From assembly GCF_027409185.1 (NCBI RefSeq), contig NC_084474.1:11091382-11155381 (forward strand): a DNA stretch of 64,000 bases, written 5' to 3'. The DNA is from Cynocephalus volans. Lineage: Eukaryota > Chordata > Mammalia > Dermoptera > Cynocephalidae. Position numbers and translations under genes: made by a program. Of the stretch, positions 22,291-34,543 are shown one piece after another; position 1 is the first letter of the stretch, and the number at the start of each line of letters is the position of its first letter. The notes below the pieces were generated by a model. The model searched no databases. It saw only the letters and a program-made list of their open reading frames with translations, and was not told the DNA's origin.

Positions 22291-24270
22291 TATACAATGT
22301 ATAGTTAGATAGCATTCTACGTTATCTAATATGTGTTATTTTTGATGTATAATTATATAATTATAATACTTTTTACAGCAAAAATTATAAACAAGTACTG
22401 CACTTTAATGATATGAAGTATTTGGGGAGAAGTGTACACATATCTGCAATTTACTTTGATGGATGGGGGAAATAGATGGATAGACAAGTAATAAAACAAG
22501 TATAATAAAGTGTTAATGATAGAATTTCAGTTGTGGGTATATGGGCTTTTATGGTAAAGTTCTCTGAACTTTGTCATATGCTTGAAGCTTTTATGATGTT
22601 TTTATGAAGCACATGTATTTTTGTGAAGATTTATGCATCTACACATGTGTGTTTGTACACATACGTGTGTGTGCTAAACACAATTTAAGGACTTCAAAGA
22701 TGAAAGTGAGATAAAACTTTTTTGGTCATGTTCTGTGTTACAAAAGCTTTGCAGCCTTTTGTTGGACCCAGAACTGTTTTCTAAGGAAATTTTGGCCCTG
22801 CTCAAAAGATCTTCCTTAAGCCACCTGCACAGGGAAGACACTGGATCAGACGTGTACCTGCTCAGGGCACCTCACTCTGCAAAGAGAAGTCTCACCTTAC
22901 CATCAGCAGATAGTCAATGCATGCAAATATTTCACTAACAACCAAGTGGGGTTTTTTCCCTGCTGTTGCTAGAAAAAAAATGATTCATTTATTGAAAGAT
23001 ACATTTATCTTTGGATCAAGTCTTCTATCAGGGATCTAAATACATTTTTATCAAAATAGTAGGCATAATATTGTTAGATTCTTCCTAGAACTGGCATGAT
23101 GCTCTACACATGCACCAAAGGACACCGTAAGAAATGTGTAAGAAATTCAATATTATAAATATTATTAGGATATCATAGTCCACTATTATTCAGTGCTCTC
23201 ATTATAAGAAATGAAAATAGCCATTTTACTGTTTTCAGTATCAGGAAAACCTTACTTATCTTGAGTGACTGATGTATTTTTACATGGCTAGCATGAATAT
23301 TACAAGTATCTGTTTGCTGCAAGGAAGCTCAGAGCCAAAGTTGTAGTGCACCCCTAGAAGCAACCCTTAGATAAGCATCTTGGAACTCTACCGCCCTTGT
23401 TTTCCCCTCGCCATATTTTCTTTGTGCATTTTTTATTCCAGAGTATGCTATGTCCTTTATTATGATGGTTCAAATTCTTTCTTTTTTAGTTATTTCTTAA
23501 GTCAAATTAGCTCCTATGATAGCTTTGTCATTACTATAATAATTAGTAATCATGATCAATTTTGTTTATCACCAGCATTTCTCAGTTCAACTAGGTACAT
23601 ATCTTTGACATTATGTTTGCATTGTAAAAACCACAAACAATAATTTCATGCAGCCCTGTTAACTAACTAAAATAGACCAAATAGAGGCTTATTTTAAGGA
23701 AGAAAGGGAGAGAGGGAGGAAATCATCAAAAGACATGCTGGAACTCCTGCCCAATCAGGAAAGAGGTAAAATATTACTGGAATATCACTTTTTTGCTGAC
23801 TTTCTGGAACCCAACCAAATATAAATATACTTAAGCACCTGCATATATCAGCTGTTAATCCAGTATCTCCATAGCAAATGAAGAAAGAGCAGATTTAAGG
23901 CTTACTAGTAATGAGATTTAATGACCAAACATCATATGATCTTTACAAATAGTTTTGTGGATTATTGTTTTAAGAAGAGATGTAGTCACCTCTCACCTTT
24001 TCTTCTGTGCAATGAATAGCAGATAGAAGATATTTTTGTCACAAACTCTACATGGATTATGGGATAGATACTACACTATCAGAATCAAGAAATTAATAAA
24101 CAGAAATCATAGCATAAGAGATTTTTTATGATACCAAAAAATAACAATCATCTTCTACAAACAGACATTTGACTTCACTCATTTAGGAATAACACTTTAA
24201 AATGCCTATTATTTATGCAATACTACATCATTCAGGACAGTTGGAGAAGGAAAAAATTTGCAAAGTAGGC
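22291..24270. other. AT-rich DNA, no gene seen
   Basis: About 2 kb with no recognised repeat. A plus-strand open frame at 22,735-22,938 looks mildly protein-like but has no domain, and I do not count it as a gene. Confidence 0.4.
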
Positions 24271-26160
24271 AACACAATATTTATCCCATGAAGTTCTTAA
24301 GTTTAGGTGAACAGCTGAAACCCAGATCCATGAGCCACCCGGGAACATGTGTAGGAGAGATACCATCACAAAGATCATCACGGGCCCTGCATTTCACGCA
24401 CAAGAACTGAAGGAAAGTGGGTAAAGGGGACCAGCTGCCAGGAGGCTGCTGAGGGGCACTCCTGGGGGCCTGCCTCAGGCCACATCCGGGATTTTTAAAA
24501 GCCCTGTGACAGATGTGCTGGTGAGTAACACAGAGCTGTTCCATCAGGGCTGAGTGACTCACTGGGATTTGGAAAATATATATATATGTATTTATCAGAA
24601 CTTAATAAGAGTAGCAAAAAGCTGTGGTGTACTCTCCTTTCCCCTGTCCTCAATGTGGAGCAGGTATTTCAGTCCTGAATACATGCCTTTATCTACGTAT
24701 TGAGCAATTTTCAACTTAATTTAGCCATCAAGCATAAATAATACTGAAGCTTTTGAGTATATTAAGTTCCCTTTCAAAATAAGTGTGGACTAGTCAAAAA
24801 TAACGAGGGAAAAAATGCACCCCAAACCATACGTAATTAGTCTTACACTAAAAAGACCATGTTAAAAAAAAATAAAAAAGAAAGAGAGACCATGTTTTAT
24901 ACAAGCAGTAAAACTTTTAAATGTCCTAATTAATTTTGTCAGAAAGAAACTGAAAGGTGGAGAGAATTCTAAGCAGTGAAATGACAGCATTATTTACATT
25001 TGAATTTTGAATTAAAAAACCAGTATATAATTTCTTTAAAATTGTTTAAAGTCTTACTTGTGAGAGCAGTTGGAAAAGCAGCTCCAAACCAGCAGAAAGG
25101 AAACGTAGTCTGACAACTCTGAAGAACTCATCCAAAACCTTGACACATACACAACACAAAAAAAGGAAAAAAAACTTTCCACAAACTTAGAAACCACATG
25201 ACTTCAACTTTAGTCTCTGTAGCTACTTCTCCTTTCCCCTGTTTGTTCATATTCAAAACTTTCATGCTAATGTGCACTGTACACAGATTTATTTATTATA
25301 AGCAGGTGATTTGCATATAGTTCTTCTCTGTGTAAGACTGAATCAGAAGCTAAATAATATCTTTTTGTGAAAAATCCAACTTTTCTATGACATTTTTAAT
25401 TACTGTAAAGACTACAATCTGTTATCTCATAGCAAGACTAAGACTATTTGATGGCTCTGATATTTTTGCCATTAGTTTTACCTAATTTGTCTGAGGGCAA
25501 AACAGTTCAATGGTATAAACAACCAACAAAAATCCAAGAGGGGAAGGTAAGAAGCCCTCGCCCTGGCTCACGGCAGCATCACAGCGGTGCCTCCTGCGGG
25601 GGCTCCCAGAGGCGAATCATAAAAAATAGCAAAGGGTTCTTTTATAAAGCACTATTTGGTGCAGGATCTGACATTTCATACCTTTAGTTATTCAGCTATT
25701 ATTTAAAAAGCAAATTTCACATGCATATCACTAACTTTAAATATTTGAGACCCAGATGAACTAGGTAGCATGTCTTTGTTTAGAAGTTAGTATTCCTGGA
25801 AAGCAAAATGAAACAAAACAAAACAACAAAACAAACAAAAAACTTATATCTAAGTATTATAATGTCTCTGGGTTAAATATTTCTCTAACTCGTTCTAACC
25901 ACATCCCACTCAGATCGATATAGAAATCGCTTCCCCTTTCATCTTCAAAAGGACCAACATTGTTGTTGTACAGTTAAGTGAATAATTGAGGAAGGGAAAA
26001 AAATCTTAAGAATTTTTTTTGTTTTTTAAAAGCTTCAGGATTATGTCTGCCAATAAATTTGACTGTGTAAATAAAGAGTATTAGCCACAATACAAATTCC
26101 TCAAAATGTGCAAGGAGTTTCTTGGGGGGAAATGTTAAAGATGAGTCTCCTTTACCTTTG
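24271..26160. other. Mostly AT-rich, one GC-richer patch
   Basis: The patch at 24,290-24,570 has higher GC and a 93-codon minus-strand open frame without recognisable features. A (TA)n run lies near 24,576. An AAAC-rich simple repeat lies at 25,803-25,842. A possible exon at 25,471-25,547 is treated as a finding. Confidence 0.35.
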
Positions 26161-26165
26161 CTTTT

Positions 26166-26206
26166 TGTTTTTTTGGTGGCTGGCCAGTATGGGTATCCCA
26201 ACCCAG
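26166..26206 (-). mobile_element. CYN-type SINE fragment
   Basis: Only the tRNA-like 3' tip is left: plus-strand T-run, then 'ggtggctggccagtatgggt' and 'atcccaaccc', the same words as in the SINE at 17,721-17,787. Confidence 0.6.
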
Positions 26207-26209
26207 TCT

Positions 26210-27100
26210 CAATTTTCAGTGTACGTAAGGAGCTAAATGTCAAATATTTATTGACATCCTTAGTGACATTTACTGATTATTTATTTTTTAAAAATCTGAC
26301 TGCCTTTCTAGAATGATTATAAAAACTATGTCAAATTTGTTTTTCAAAAACAGTTTTTAGAAACTGACTTAAATACAATAACAATTAACAAGCAAACAAA
26401 CTGGAAGGTACTAAAAAGCTAAACCAAAGCACTTAGCTTGAGATCATCTCATTAAATCCCAGGCTATTAAAGCTAGCCTCAATGCTGAACAAACTTAAAT
26501 ATAATTCCTAAGAAAATGACAATAGAAAAATATTCATCATTAATTTCAATCATTTGGTGATGCATCTTTCATCCAGAAGCAAGATTTGTTTGCCAAAAAT
26601 ATGACACATTTTTCTCTCCATTCAATCACAATTTCAATATTGTCTTGTTTATGAAGTCTGGAAAGTAACAATACAAAGTTATTATTAAAGTTTAGGACAG
26701 GTGCTCATGGTTAGCATTAAACAGTTTGGGCCTAGCTCTGAATAGTATTAATACCTGTAACCAAATAACTTGTATTTGAAAAGCAAATACCCAGCACCAT
26801 GTTGCTATAGAAATAAAGTGAACATAATAAAAGACAGACATCAGAACATCCTGTTTAGGCTCTTTCTTGTAAATGCTTTACTTCTGTTTCAAGCAACAAT
26901 CACAAAAAGTAGAAAAGAAACTGAACATTTGTAAAACTTTAAAGTTCAACTTCTATAGCACTTGGCAAGATTCAAGTTAGTTCACAGACTATTATAAAAT
27001 CTGAAATGTGGCTTGAAATTTTGAATGATGCTTGAAATATCCTTTGAAACATCTATCAGATTAGAATTTTTCAGTTGATAACTTAAGTGTCATTTTCAAA
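26210..27100. other. AT-rich DNA, no gene or repeat seen
   Basis: Single-copy-like sequence. Without comparison to other mammals I cannot tell whether any part is a conserved regulatory element. Confidence 0.35.
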
Positions 27101-27102
27101 TC

Positions 27103-27288
27103 GAGAAATTTTTTTTTTTTTTTAAAGCTGACCGGTAAGGGGATCTTAACCCTTGACTTGGTGTTGTCAGCACCACGCTCTCCCAAGTGAGCCAACCTGC
27201 CATCCCTATATAGGGATCCGAACCCGTGGCCTTGCTGTTATCAGCACCACACTCTCCCAAGTGAGCCATGGGCCAGCCCCTAAGAAAT
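27103..27288 (-). mobile_element. Dimeric CYN-type SINE
   Basis: The minus-strand SINE holds two tRNA-like units in tandem. Each contains a 'gagagtgtggtgctg'-type D-arm/anticodon block, and they are joined by the 'tatatagggatggc' linker. The A-tail is the T-run at 27,109-27,123. The flanks 'gagaaat' (27,103-27,109) and 'aagaaat' (27,282-27,288) form a decayed duplication. It is more diverged than the copies at 9.5 and 52.2 kb. Confidence 0.85.
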
Positions 27289-27927
27289 AATATTTTGAGG
27301 TGCGTTAAACCTTGGAAATTTACTTGGAATGCAAGTGCATGAATAAAACAGAACAGGAAAAAAAATACAAATGAGGCGTCAAATCAGCCAGATCAGTATT
27401 CCAGCAGTTTCAAAAGCATTTGCATGAGCAACTTTGCATTGGTTTTCATGCACAAAGTTGTCCTTCCAGCCACATGGGTAGGAATGAGAATTCCATAATA
27501 AGCAAGAAATTAATATTAAACTAATAGTCAGAATGAGCCTGCATCATACTGTTTTACTAGGCTCAACAGAATTCTAGACAATAAGTACTTTGATAGAGAC
27601 ATTTTGAAATGGTCCAACCTTTAAGGAAGTATGGAAATTAAGATGACACCCAAATAAATGTAAATAAGTTAAATATGAAACAGGTATTTGATCCTTAGTA
27701 CACTGCAGAAAAAAATTTAACATTTGGTAAAATTGCCATGAACTCAGCTAACAAACTACAACCTATTTTTATGCTCTTTCCCAATTGCTAAAATGTTACA
27801 GATACTCAATAAATATTGTCACATTTTAGAGGCAAAGCAAGCTCCCACTGAAGGGAAGGCCTGCAGAGGGGCTCAGTGCGTGCTTGTGGAGCGAGTGACT
27901 GCATAAATGAGTATGACCGTGTGATTG

Positions 27928-28020
27928 TATCACCGTGCAACTCAGCCTCTCCTGGTTATGTCACAGTGAGACTCAGCATGTCATGATTGTGTCACAGTGC
28001 AACACATACTACTTGGTTTT
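27928..28020. repeat. 31-bp minisatellite, three units
   Basis: Units start at 27,928, 27,959 and 27,990, each beginning with a 't(a/g)tcac(c/a)gtg' word. The spacing is exactly 31 bp twice. Confidence 0.8.
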
Positions 28021-28439
28021 CTTTTTCTGTATTTTTTTTTTATTATTGGTTTTCTTACCTGAAGTCTTGATGTTGTCAAATCCACAAACAACTTTGAGAA
28101 CAGCGCTCTTAAACATGTCTTAAATGGCATGAACAGGTAAAGATTATGCACACTTTTTCAACAAAAGCTGGTATAGGGTAATTACTCTCACAGGACCTGA
28201 CCTAAATTTCTATCCATGAGCTAGACAGATCTTTGAGATTCCTAAATTGCTTAATCTAGACGAAGAAGTGAAATAGATTGAGGAAGTGGTTCAGTGCTCA
28301 CTACAATTTGGATAGGGTTGTTAAACCTCATTGCTTGGGGCTGGTAGTATTTAAAACTCTTATGCTTGGTACAGTAGTACACTGCAGATTTTCGCTGATT
28401 TTCACATTCATATGCCACTCTCACCCCAGTTCTCTCATT

Positions 28440-28700
28440 GCCTATTGTAGTTAATAACGTCCTCATGTACCTAGGATAAACCTCCCACGTTTCAACTATT
28501 CTTTTTCCCTTTTACTCAACATTGCATTTGCCACAAAATTTCACAAATTTCATCCATTAAATAAATTTCTCTTAAATTTGCTTCATCTCTCTCAGCTGCC
28601 TTGATTCAAGCTCTCATAATCTTTTGCCAAAACTTTGCAACAACCTCCTAACTCACCTACGGACCTCTTCGTTATTTCAACCCTCCTCCTACTGGGGCTG
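28440..28700 (+). mobile_element. L2 LINE fragment (ORF2 part)
   Basis: 'ctgccttgattcaagctctc' and 'gcaacaacctcctaactcac' match the block encoding the Ala-Ile-Ile-Ser-His...Tyr-Cys-Asn-Ser-Leu-Leu-Thr stretch of L2-type reverse transcriptases, at nucleotide level. It is degraded. Confidence 0.55.
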
Positions 28701-28759
28701 ACAATGATATGGACATCTCTGTTGCTTTGCCTCCCACGGATTTGTCACCACTTTTTCCC

Positions 28760-30955
28760 CGGGTGACAGAGCCACCAAAGATTACTCAAAGCCCATCTCT
28801 TCCGAGCAGTGAGAAGCCCCGAAAAGGGGTTCATCTCCCGGAACCCTCAAGATAGAGGCATTCCTTCCATTTGGGAAATTAACCATGAATTGGGGTTCTC
28901 TTCCCACATTTATTCTTCAGACCAGGAAGTTCCAAGAAGAGAACATAAGTGGGGTTTTTGCTAAGTATAGTTTAACAAGTTTAACAATAGGCATTCCATA
29001 ATGCAATTTTCAAGGGAAGCTTGATCTTAGCAAACATTCTCTTCTTATAGCAATTTCGCAGTATCTTTACATATCAATCAGTAACCTGTCTGTCTTTGAG
29101 CCAGCAACCTTGCTGTGTTACAATTCTTTATCTTACCACAGAGATTATTTAGCCTGGGGAAAATTTCCTGTCCTTTGCAAGGTCAATATTTGAAACTTCA
29201 AGGCTTTGGAAAACCAGGCCCTGTGAAGTACATTTGCTTTATGCATGCTTCACACATCTCTCTTACCTAGAGAATGAAAGTCTACATATTTTAAACTTTT
29301 GGTAAATCTGTTCCATAATCTGAATCCAGTTGACCTTTCTAGACTCATCTTACACTACATATCACCTACCCTGGCTCTAGACACGATGCACTCACACCTC
29401 ATTGATCCCAGACACTTTATTCCTGCCTCTTGGTGTGCTATTTGAGGACCTTATAAAAAAGAAAAATTTGCTTGGTACATATGCAAGACATTTGTTTCTG
29501 CTTTAAAATAATAAAGCAAATACAATAAAAGTTACATAAAGCACTATGTATAACATAGATTATTTCTAAATAGTTTATTAAATTTATACTGGAGAGAAAG
29601 GGATAGACTGAATGATCCTTAGAAAATTTTCTATTGTTTTTGTCTATAAAGCACACTCTTTGTCCATCCTACATGAATATTTTTAGAGCAAAGAACAAGA
29701 TAAAATGGGTTTAAGTCACACCCAAAAATGCAGCTGGGCAGAAGGAAGAATGATCAAGAATCAACGTGCAATAATGAGTCCTTTGGTATTCAATAGTGAC
29801 ATCAAAAAAGATGCAAAGATTAATTTCCAAAACTCACAAATAATCTATATAATAACCCAGAACAGTATTCTCTCCAAACAATTATCATTACCAACAAATT
29901 TAAGAATGAAGATTTCTAGGTGGATTTTAAAGGCCTAATTGAAAAATACTTCCCTTCAAAAATTTTCTTTTTAACTGAATATCTTTCCCTTAGGAAGCTG
30001 ACAAAATTTAAATAACTTTAGGCAAGTTACCAAATTGTCTCTTGGACACTTTCATTTGATAAAGACGTTAGACACCTAAAATCATAATCAACTAACTGAA
30101 TCTAAATCAGTTCAAAAGTAATTTTGTTAATAATAAATTTTTTGCCATTTTATTATATTAACAGTATGAGCTAATATTATCAGCTCATATTTGCTCATAC
30201 TAGCTCATATTATGAACATGAGCTAATTTTCAAAAGGAATTAAGTTCTAGTAACAACTTAGAAATTTGCATTTCCCTGGGTTTTTTGTTTTTAATTTAGT
30301 TCAATTTTGAATCAAAATTCAGCATAAGCTACTTTCAATGTGAAGATAAAAACTGTCTTGTTTTCATTTGACCAACTCTCCACAGCTTCCTCCTTTGGAT
30401 TCTGGCCTCACTCTGTGATGACACATGCCCTCCTTGGAGCTGGCTAGGTCAAGCTGGTGGTCACTTTATAAGGTGACTGCAGGAGCTTTAAAACGTATTA
30501 TTCCAGGGAGAGGAATTTTAAACCCCCAATGCAGAGTAAAATTATCACTAACGTGTTTAATCGCGGTTATGTTGGCTTGTAAAGTTAGAGATAGATAAAC
30601 TATGTATAGCGTGACTGCTGCATAAGTGCATGATTTTTAAAAAGATTTTTCTTAGATAAATCTCAGGTTTGTACCACGCTTGCAAAACTTGACAAAAAAA
30701 AATTCTCAAACTAACCCAGCACTTTTCTTTAAAAATAATCATTTACACTCTGCTCAACTTGAATTTTATAGGAGAGTTTTCTTTGCTCGTCCATTTTGAA
30801 GTGGTTGTTTTTCTTAAAGATAAAAAAGGAAAAAGAATAAAGGAAGCAAGGTTTCTTGTTTCTCCTGAAACAGCTGAACCGTAAGTCGTTTTCCTAAGAA
30901 GCCACTTCAATTCAGAACAAAAGAAAACTTTGCACTGGACAGATGGTTCTATTTA
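28760..30955. other. No gene seen; possible old LTR at start
   Basis: 28,760-29,330 has the wording of a degraded antisense LTR but I cannot name it. The remainder is AT-rich. 30,163-30,230 has a cluster of 'agctcata' words in both orientations. Confidence 0.35.
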
Positions 30956-30957
30956 CC

Positions 30958-31505
30958 CAGGTAACGCTCACATCTGAAGGGCTTGCGTGACTTGCAGAAC
31001 CACATCGTCGGGACGAGGTCGCCGAGCCGCGCGGGGCACGAGCTCGCCCGCTGCGGGCACAGCCCACACCCGCTCCCGCCCCGGGCTCCCGGCCACCTAC
31101 CAGGCGAAGGAGGCCGTGCAATCATAGCGCGACACCTCCTTCATTCGTGCAGAACCTGAAAAATCCACCGCTCAAGGGTGCTTTGGCCTATGCCCTCCTC
31201 CCCAGCATTTCTGTCCTAGCCGCCAGGCATTGTTTTTCAAGGAGGGGTTTTTCATCACTTCAGGCCGAGGGCACCTGGCCGCAGCAGCCTCTGCACTGAG
31301 TGGGAAGAGGATTTCTAAAGAGCTGACAGGTACTGCATTCGGGAACTGAACAAAAGATTGAATATGCACACCTGGTGCAGCCGGGTCGCTCAGGACGCGC
31401 GCGGTCCCTGCGGTCCCCCTGCCGTGCGCTTCCCGCCCTGCCCGCGGCGGGGCCCTGCGTCCTGGTTCCCGCGCCCCGCAGCGGGCGACACTCACACCCA
31501 GTGAC
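30958..31505. promoter_or_regulatory. Orphan CpG island
   Basis: Two dense CpG patches (about 30,965-31,135 and 31,375-31,500) surrounded by AT-rich DNA. CpGs are frequent and the GC content is high, for example 'gagccgcgcggggcacgagc'. In mammals such islands usually mark promoters. No recognised first exon is present. Splice-donor-like GTAGGT (minus, near 31,098) and GTAAAT (minus, near 30,953) occur, so a minus-strand first exon is possible but unproven. Confidence 0.6.
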
Positions 31506-31649
31506 CCTTTTCCCAGGACCCATTTCCTTAACTGTATTTATTTCATTAATATGTTTTTAAGTTGTGCTTAATTATTTAAGTAGCAATCATTTCCGTTTCT
31601 AATTATGCCTACTGTCGATGGTAAAAATGATAGTTGTTGACCCTCTACA

Positions 31650-31965
31650 GGTACTTTTTTATTTTTACACTTAATTTTTTTGTTAGAGCAGTTCGTTTTA
31701 GGTTCACAGCAAAATTGAGCACAAGGTACAGAGGGTTCCCATATAACCCCTGCCCTCCCTCCGCCCCCCATTTGCACAGCCTCCCCCATTGCCAGCATCT
31801 TCCACCAGAGTGATACATTTGTTGCAGGTGATGAACCTACACTGACACCTCACTGTCACCAGAGTTTACCTTAGGGTTCGCTCTTACTGTTGTCCCTCCC
31901 AGGGGTTTGGACGAATGCATTGCATTTCCCTGATGACATGCGACTGGACCCCTTACAGCTATTTG
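31650..31965 (+). mobile_element. L1 3'-UTR fragment (L1MB-type)
   Basis: 'ttttaggttcacagcaaaat', 'gagcacaaggtacagagggt', 'cacagcctcccccattgcca', 'ccaccagagtgatacatttg' and 'gatgaacctacactgacacc' follow the well-known sense order of an L1MB-class 3' UTR. Truncated at both ends. Confidence 0.85.
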
Positions 31966-31989
31966 CTTGCAAAGTCTCAGCTCATCCAC

Positions 31990-32110
31990 GAGTAGGCATT
32001 TTGACCTCTTGTGCAGAGGAGGGAGGACAGTGGAGAAGACACATGCCCTGCTCCAGGTCACATAGCTGGTTGGTGTGGAGCCTGAGTGACCCAGAGTGGT
32101 CTTGGGAAAC
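31990..32110 (-). mobile_element. MIR SINE fragment
   Basis: The plus strand reads as the complement of MIR: 'gctccaggtcacatagctgg' is the complement of the conserved CCAGCTGTGTGACCTTGGGC core. Short and diverged. Confidence 0.55.
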
Positions 32111-32164
32111 CAGCTGCTTTAGGTCATCTATCTGCTTATCAAAACTTCTGTGCACAGTAATACC

Positions 32165-32950
32165 CATGATCCTAGCCTGATCTCACACCTAATGTACCAG
32201 CAAACTCTATCAGCTCTACCTTAGAAATACCTGCAGAACTTAACTCCTTTTCACCATCTGCACTGCCTCCAGCCCGGGCCCAGCCATCACAGCCTCTCGC
32301 CTGGATTAGAGCAGAAGCTTCCTCACCCTCCCTCCTGTGTCCTCGCCTCTGCGAGGTCTGCCCAGCACACGCCTCCTACAGGATCCTACTGAAATACGGA
32401 CCCAGTCTGACATCCTTCTGCTCAGGATCATCCTCTCGAGGCTCTGTGTCCTCTTCAAGATTCACTCCCGAGTCTTTGCTGTGGTCCAGAGGGCCCTGTC
32501 TGTCTTGCCCTAGCCCCTCTCTGACTTTTCCCTTCCCTCCTTCACCTCCAGTCACTCCCCCCCGGCTACTCCTGGAGCAGGTCAGGCAAGGGCCACCTCA
32601 GGGGCTTTGCAATCCCTACCCTCTCCATCTGGAAGGCTCTTCCCAGATGTCCTGGTGGCTCACTCCTGCTCCTCATCAGGCCTCTACTCAACTATCACCT
32701 TAGCCAGAGGCCTTCCTCCAGCACCTTCGATGATTCAACTTCACTTCTCGTCAGAGCAACCGATCACCACCTGCACATCAGACATTTGCATGTTTGCTGT
32801 CATCTTCTTAATGGAATGTAAGCTCCAAGAGACCAGTGATTTTATCTGCTCTGTTCACTGCTGTATTTCCAGTGCCTAGAATGTACTTGGCATTGGATAG
32901 GCCCTCAAAACAAATTGACTGATTGAATAACTGAATCCATATTCCTGACC
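32165..32950 (+). mobile_element. L2 LINE, long 3' portion
   Basis: Nearly continuous L2 of about 790 bp. The ORF2 C-terminal part ('accagcaaactctatcagct', 'cctctcgcctggattagagc', 'aggggctttgcaatccctac', 'tctggaaggctcttcccag', 'ggccttcctccagcacct') passes into the 3' UTR ('aatggaatgtaagctccaag', 'gttcactgctgtatttccag', 'tgcctagaatgtacttggca') and ends at 'gactgattgaataactgaat'. Non-coding. Confidence 0.85.
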
Positions 32951-33039
32951 TCAGGGAACTCCAGGATTTAGCACTTACTTCAGGCTACATAATACACAAT
33001 AATGGAACCCACAATATATCACCGTGATGCCAACACCAT

Positions 33040-33110
33040 GTTTCTCACATTCTGTGGAACCTGATTAAGTGGACTGTGGTCAAATCAATTTGGGAAACAC
33101 TGGCTTAAAT
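33040..33110. mobile_element. Possible hAT-type MER fragment
   Basis: 'cacattctgtggaacctga' and 'tttgggaaacactggctt' resemble one end of MER-class hAT non-autonomous DNA transposons. Too short for a firm call. Confidence 0.35.
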
Positions 33111-33174
33111 GCAGTTAAACTGGTGTATTTACTTCTCAGCCCTTTCAACGTGCTAATATGTGTTGCTCTTGTTG

Positions 33175-33680
33175 AACTAAAGAAACTGATGCTAAACATA
33201 TAAACATGGAGTTTACTGAGCCAATATGATGACTACAGCTGGGAAATGCATACGTCAGGTCACCTTGAGAAATGGACTCCAAAGCAGCCAGCAGAGCTCA
33301 GCATTTTATAATCACACTACGGGGAGAATCAAAGGAGAGAGAGACGAGGACAGCTCCCTAATCATTACATCAGTTTTCCTATTGGCTGGTACATATACAG
33401 AGATGTCGGATGGTTACTAGGTTACACCTTACATGCAGGAATCTAGGGTAATGATTACAAGAGGGCTTCTAGGCTATTTTATTACTTCTGGTGCCAGCAT
33501 GTCTGATTTCTAAAAACAGTCTTATGATAATGTTTGCCGGACATATGGATATGACTGCTGACTTATCCTAAATTTCCCAAGGCACTACAATTTAGCTGGG
33601 CAGAGAAGATTTTTTAATTAGTCTTATACAAGAGAAGAACAACACCTACAACATGTCCCAATCTGAATTGACCACAGGAC
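33175..33680 (-). mobile_element. Probable ERVL-type LTR fragment
   Basis: 'taaagaaactgatgctaaac', 'atggagtttactgagccaat', 'gactacagctgggaaatgca' and 'cctattggctggtacatata' in this order look like an antisense LTR. The TTTATT-type polyadenylation complement is decayed. The subfamily is not named. Confidence 0.4.
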
Positions 33681-34099
33681 CCTTTTAACACTGGCAACTA
33701 ATATTCCAATGCACTCTGCAGGGTGCTGTGCTAGTTCTTTCAGTGTCTTTATGCTTAAGGAGTGCTAATTAGGCTACTCTTTTTAAGGTATTTTTTTCTT
33801 TTATTTTTTGATAATCTGTCAATCACTAAAGATCAGTTTCAATTCCATTGGTAATAATCATTGTACAGAAAGAGCTACCTAAGGCTTCCAAGTGACTCAC
33901 TCTGAAGAACCGTGGTGTGCTTTGCTGTGAGCCATGAGCTGCCCCTTGTCACAGTGAGCACCAGACAGCACTCTTCTGTAGAGCCACCCCCGCTCAGTCT
34001 GATCTCCACTCTGGGGTATCCATGCCCAAACTGGGCATCTCCAGCTCCCCTGAGCTGGGTCTCCTAGAACACCCCTACCCTTCAGCTCCCCTTCCCACT

Positions 34100-34270
34100 A
34101 AGCCTTTTTTCTTACATTATCTCTAATTGCTACAACAACCCTCCATAAATATTATTATATCCATTCTTGAAAGAAAGACACAAAGGGACAGAGAGAACTT
34201 GCTTGAGGTCACACAGTCAGTTTGGATTTCTGAGCACCTCACCACCTCCCTCAAAGTCCACTCTCAATTT
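34100..34270 (-). mobile_element. MIR SINE
   Basis: Complement of MIR: 'ataaatattattatatccat', 'cttgaggtcacacagtcagt'. The central core matches; the ends are vague. Confidence 0.65.
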
Positions 34271-34404
34271 TGAAGACATCGGGTCCTTCCACGGTAGATT
34301 GCACCAGTAGGACACCTCGCCACTGCCAGGTGCTGCACGTCACCGTGTTGGGCAACATGATTCTTCAACGAGTAAACATCAGCACTGAGTGAAGGCGGCA
34401 CCCT

Positions 34405-34485
34405 CTTGTCATAATTATTCCCACTTTACATATGAGGAAACTGAGGCCACAGACAGTTTAAGGAGTGGTCACAGGTACATGATGA
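34405..34485 (-). mobile_element. MIR SINE fragment
   Basis: 'ttattcccactttacatatg' followed by 'aggaaactgaggccacagac' is the complement of the MIR 3' half. Confidence 0.7.
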
Positions 34486-34543
34486 CATCTTGGCGGCCTC
34501 AGAGACAGTGCCTCTGGGAAGGTGCAATGAGTCTTTGTTGAAT

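Noticed and set aside
24281-24562. Possible exon with a 93-codon minus-strand frame
   Set aside because: No splice context and no recognisable domain; the higher GC explains the open frame.
27928-28020. CRISPR array
   Set aside because: Only three adjoining 31-bp units without unique spacers, in mammalian DNA.
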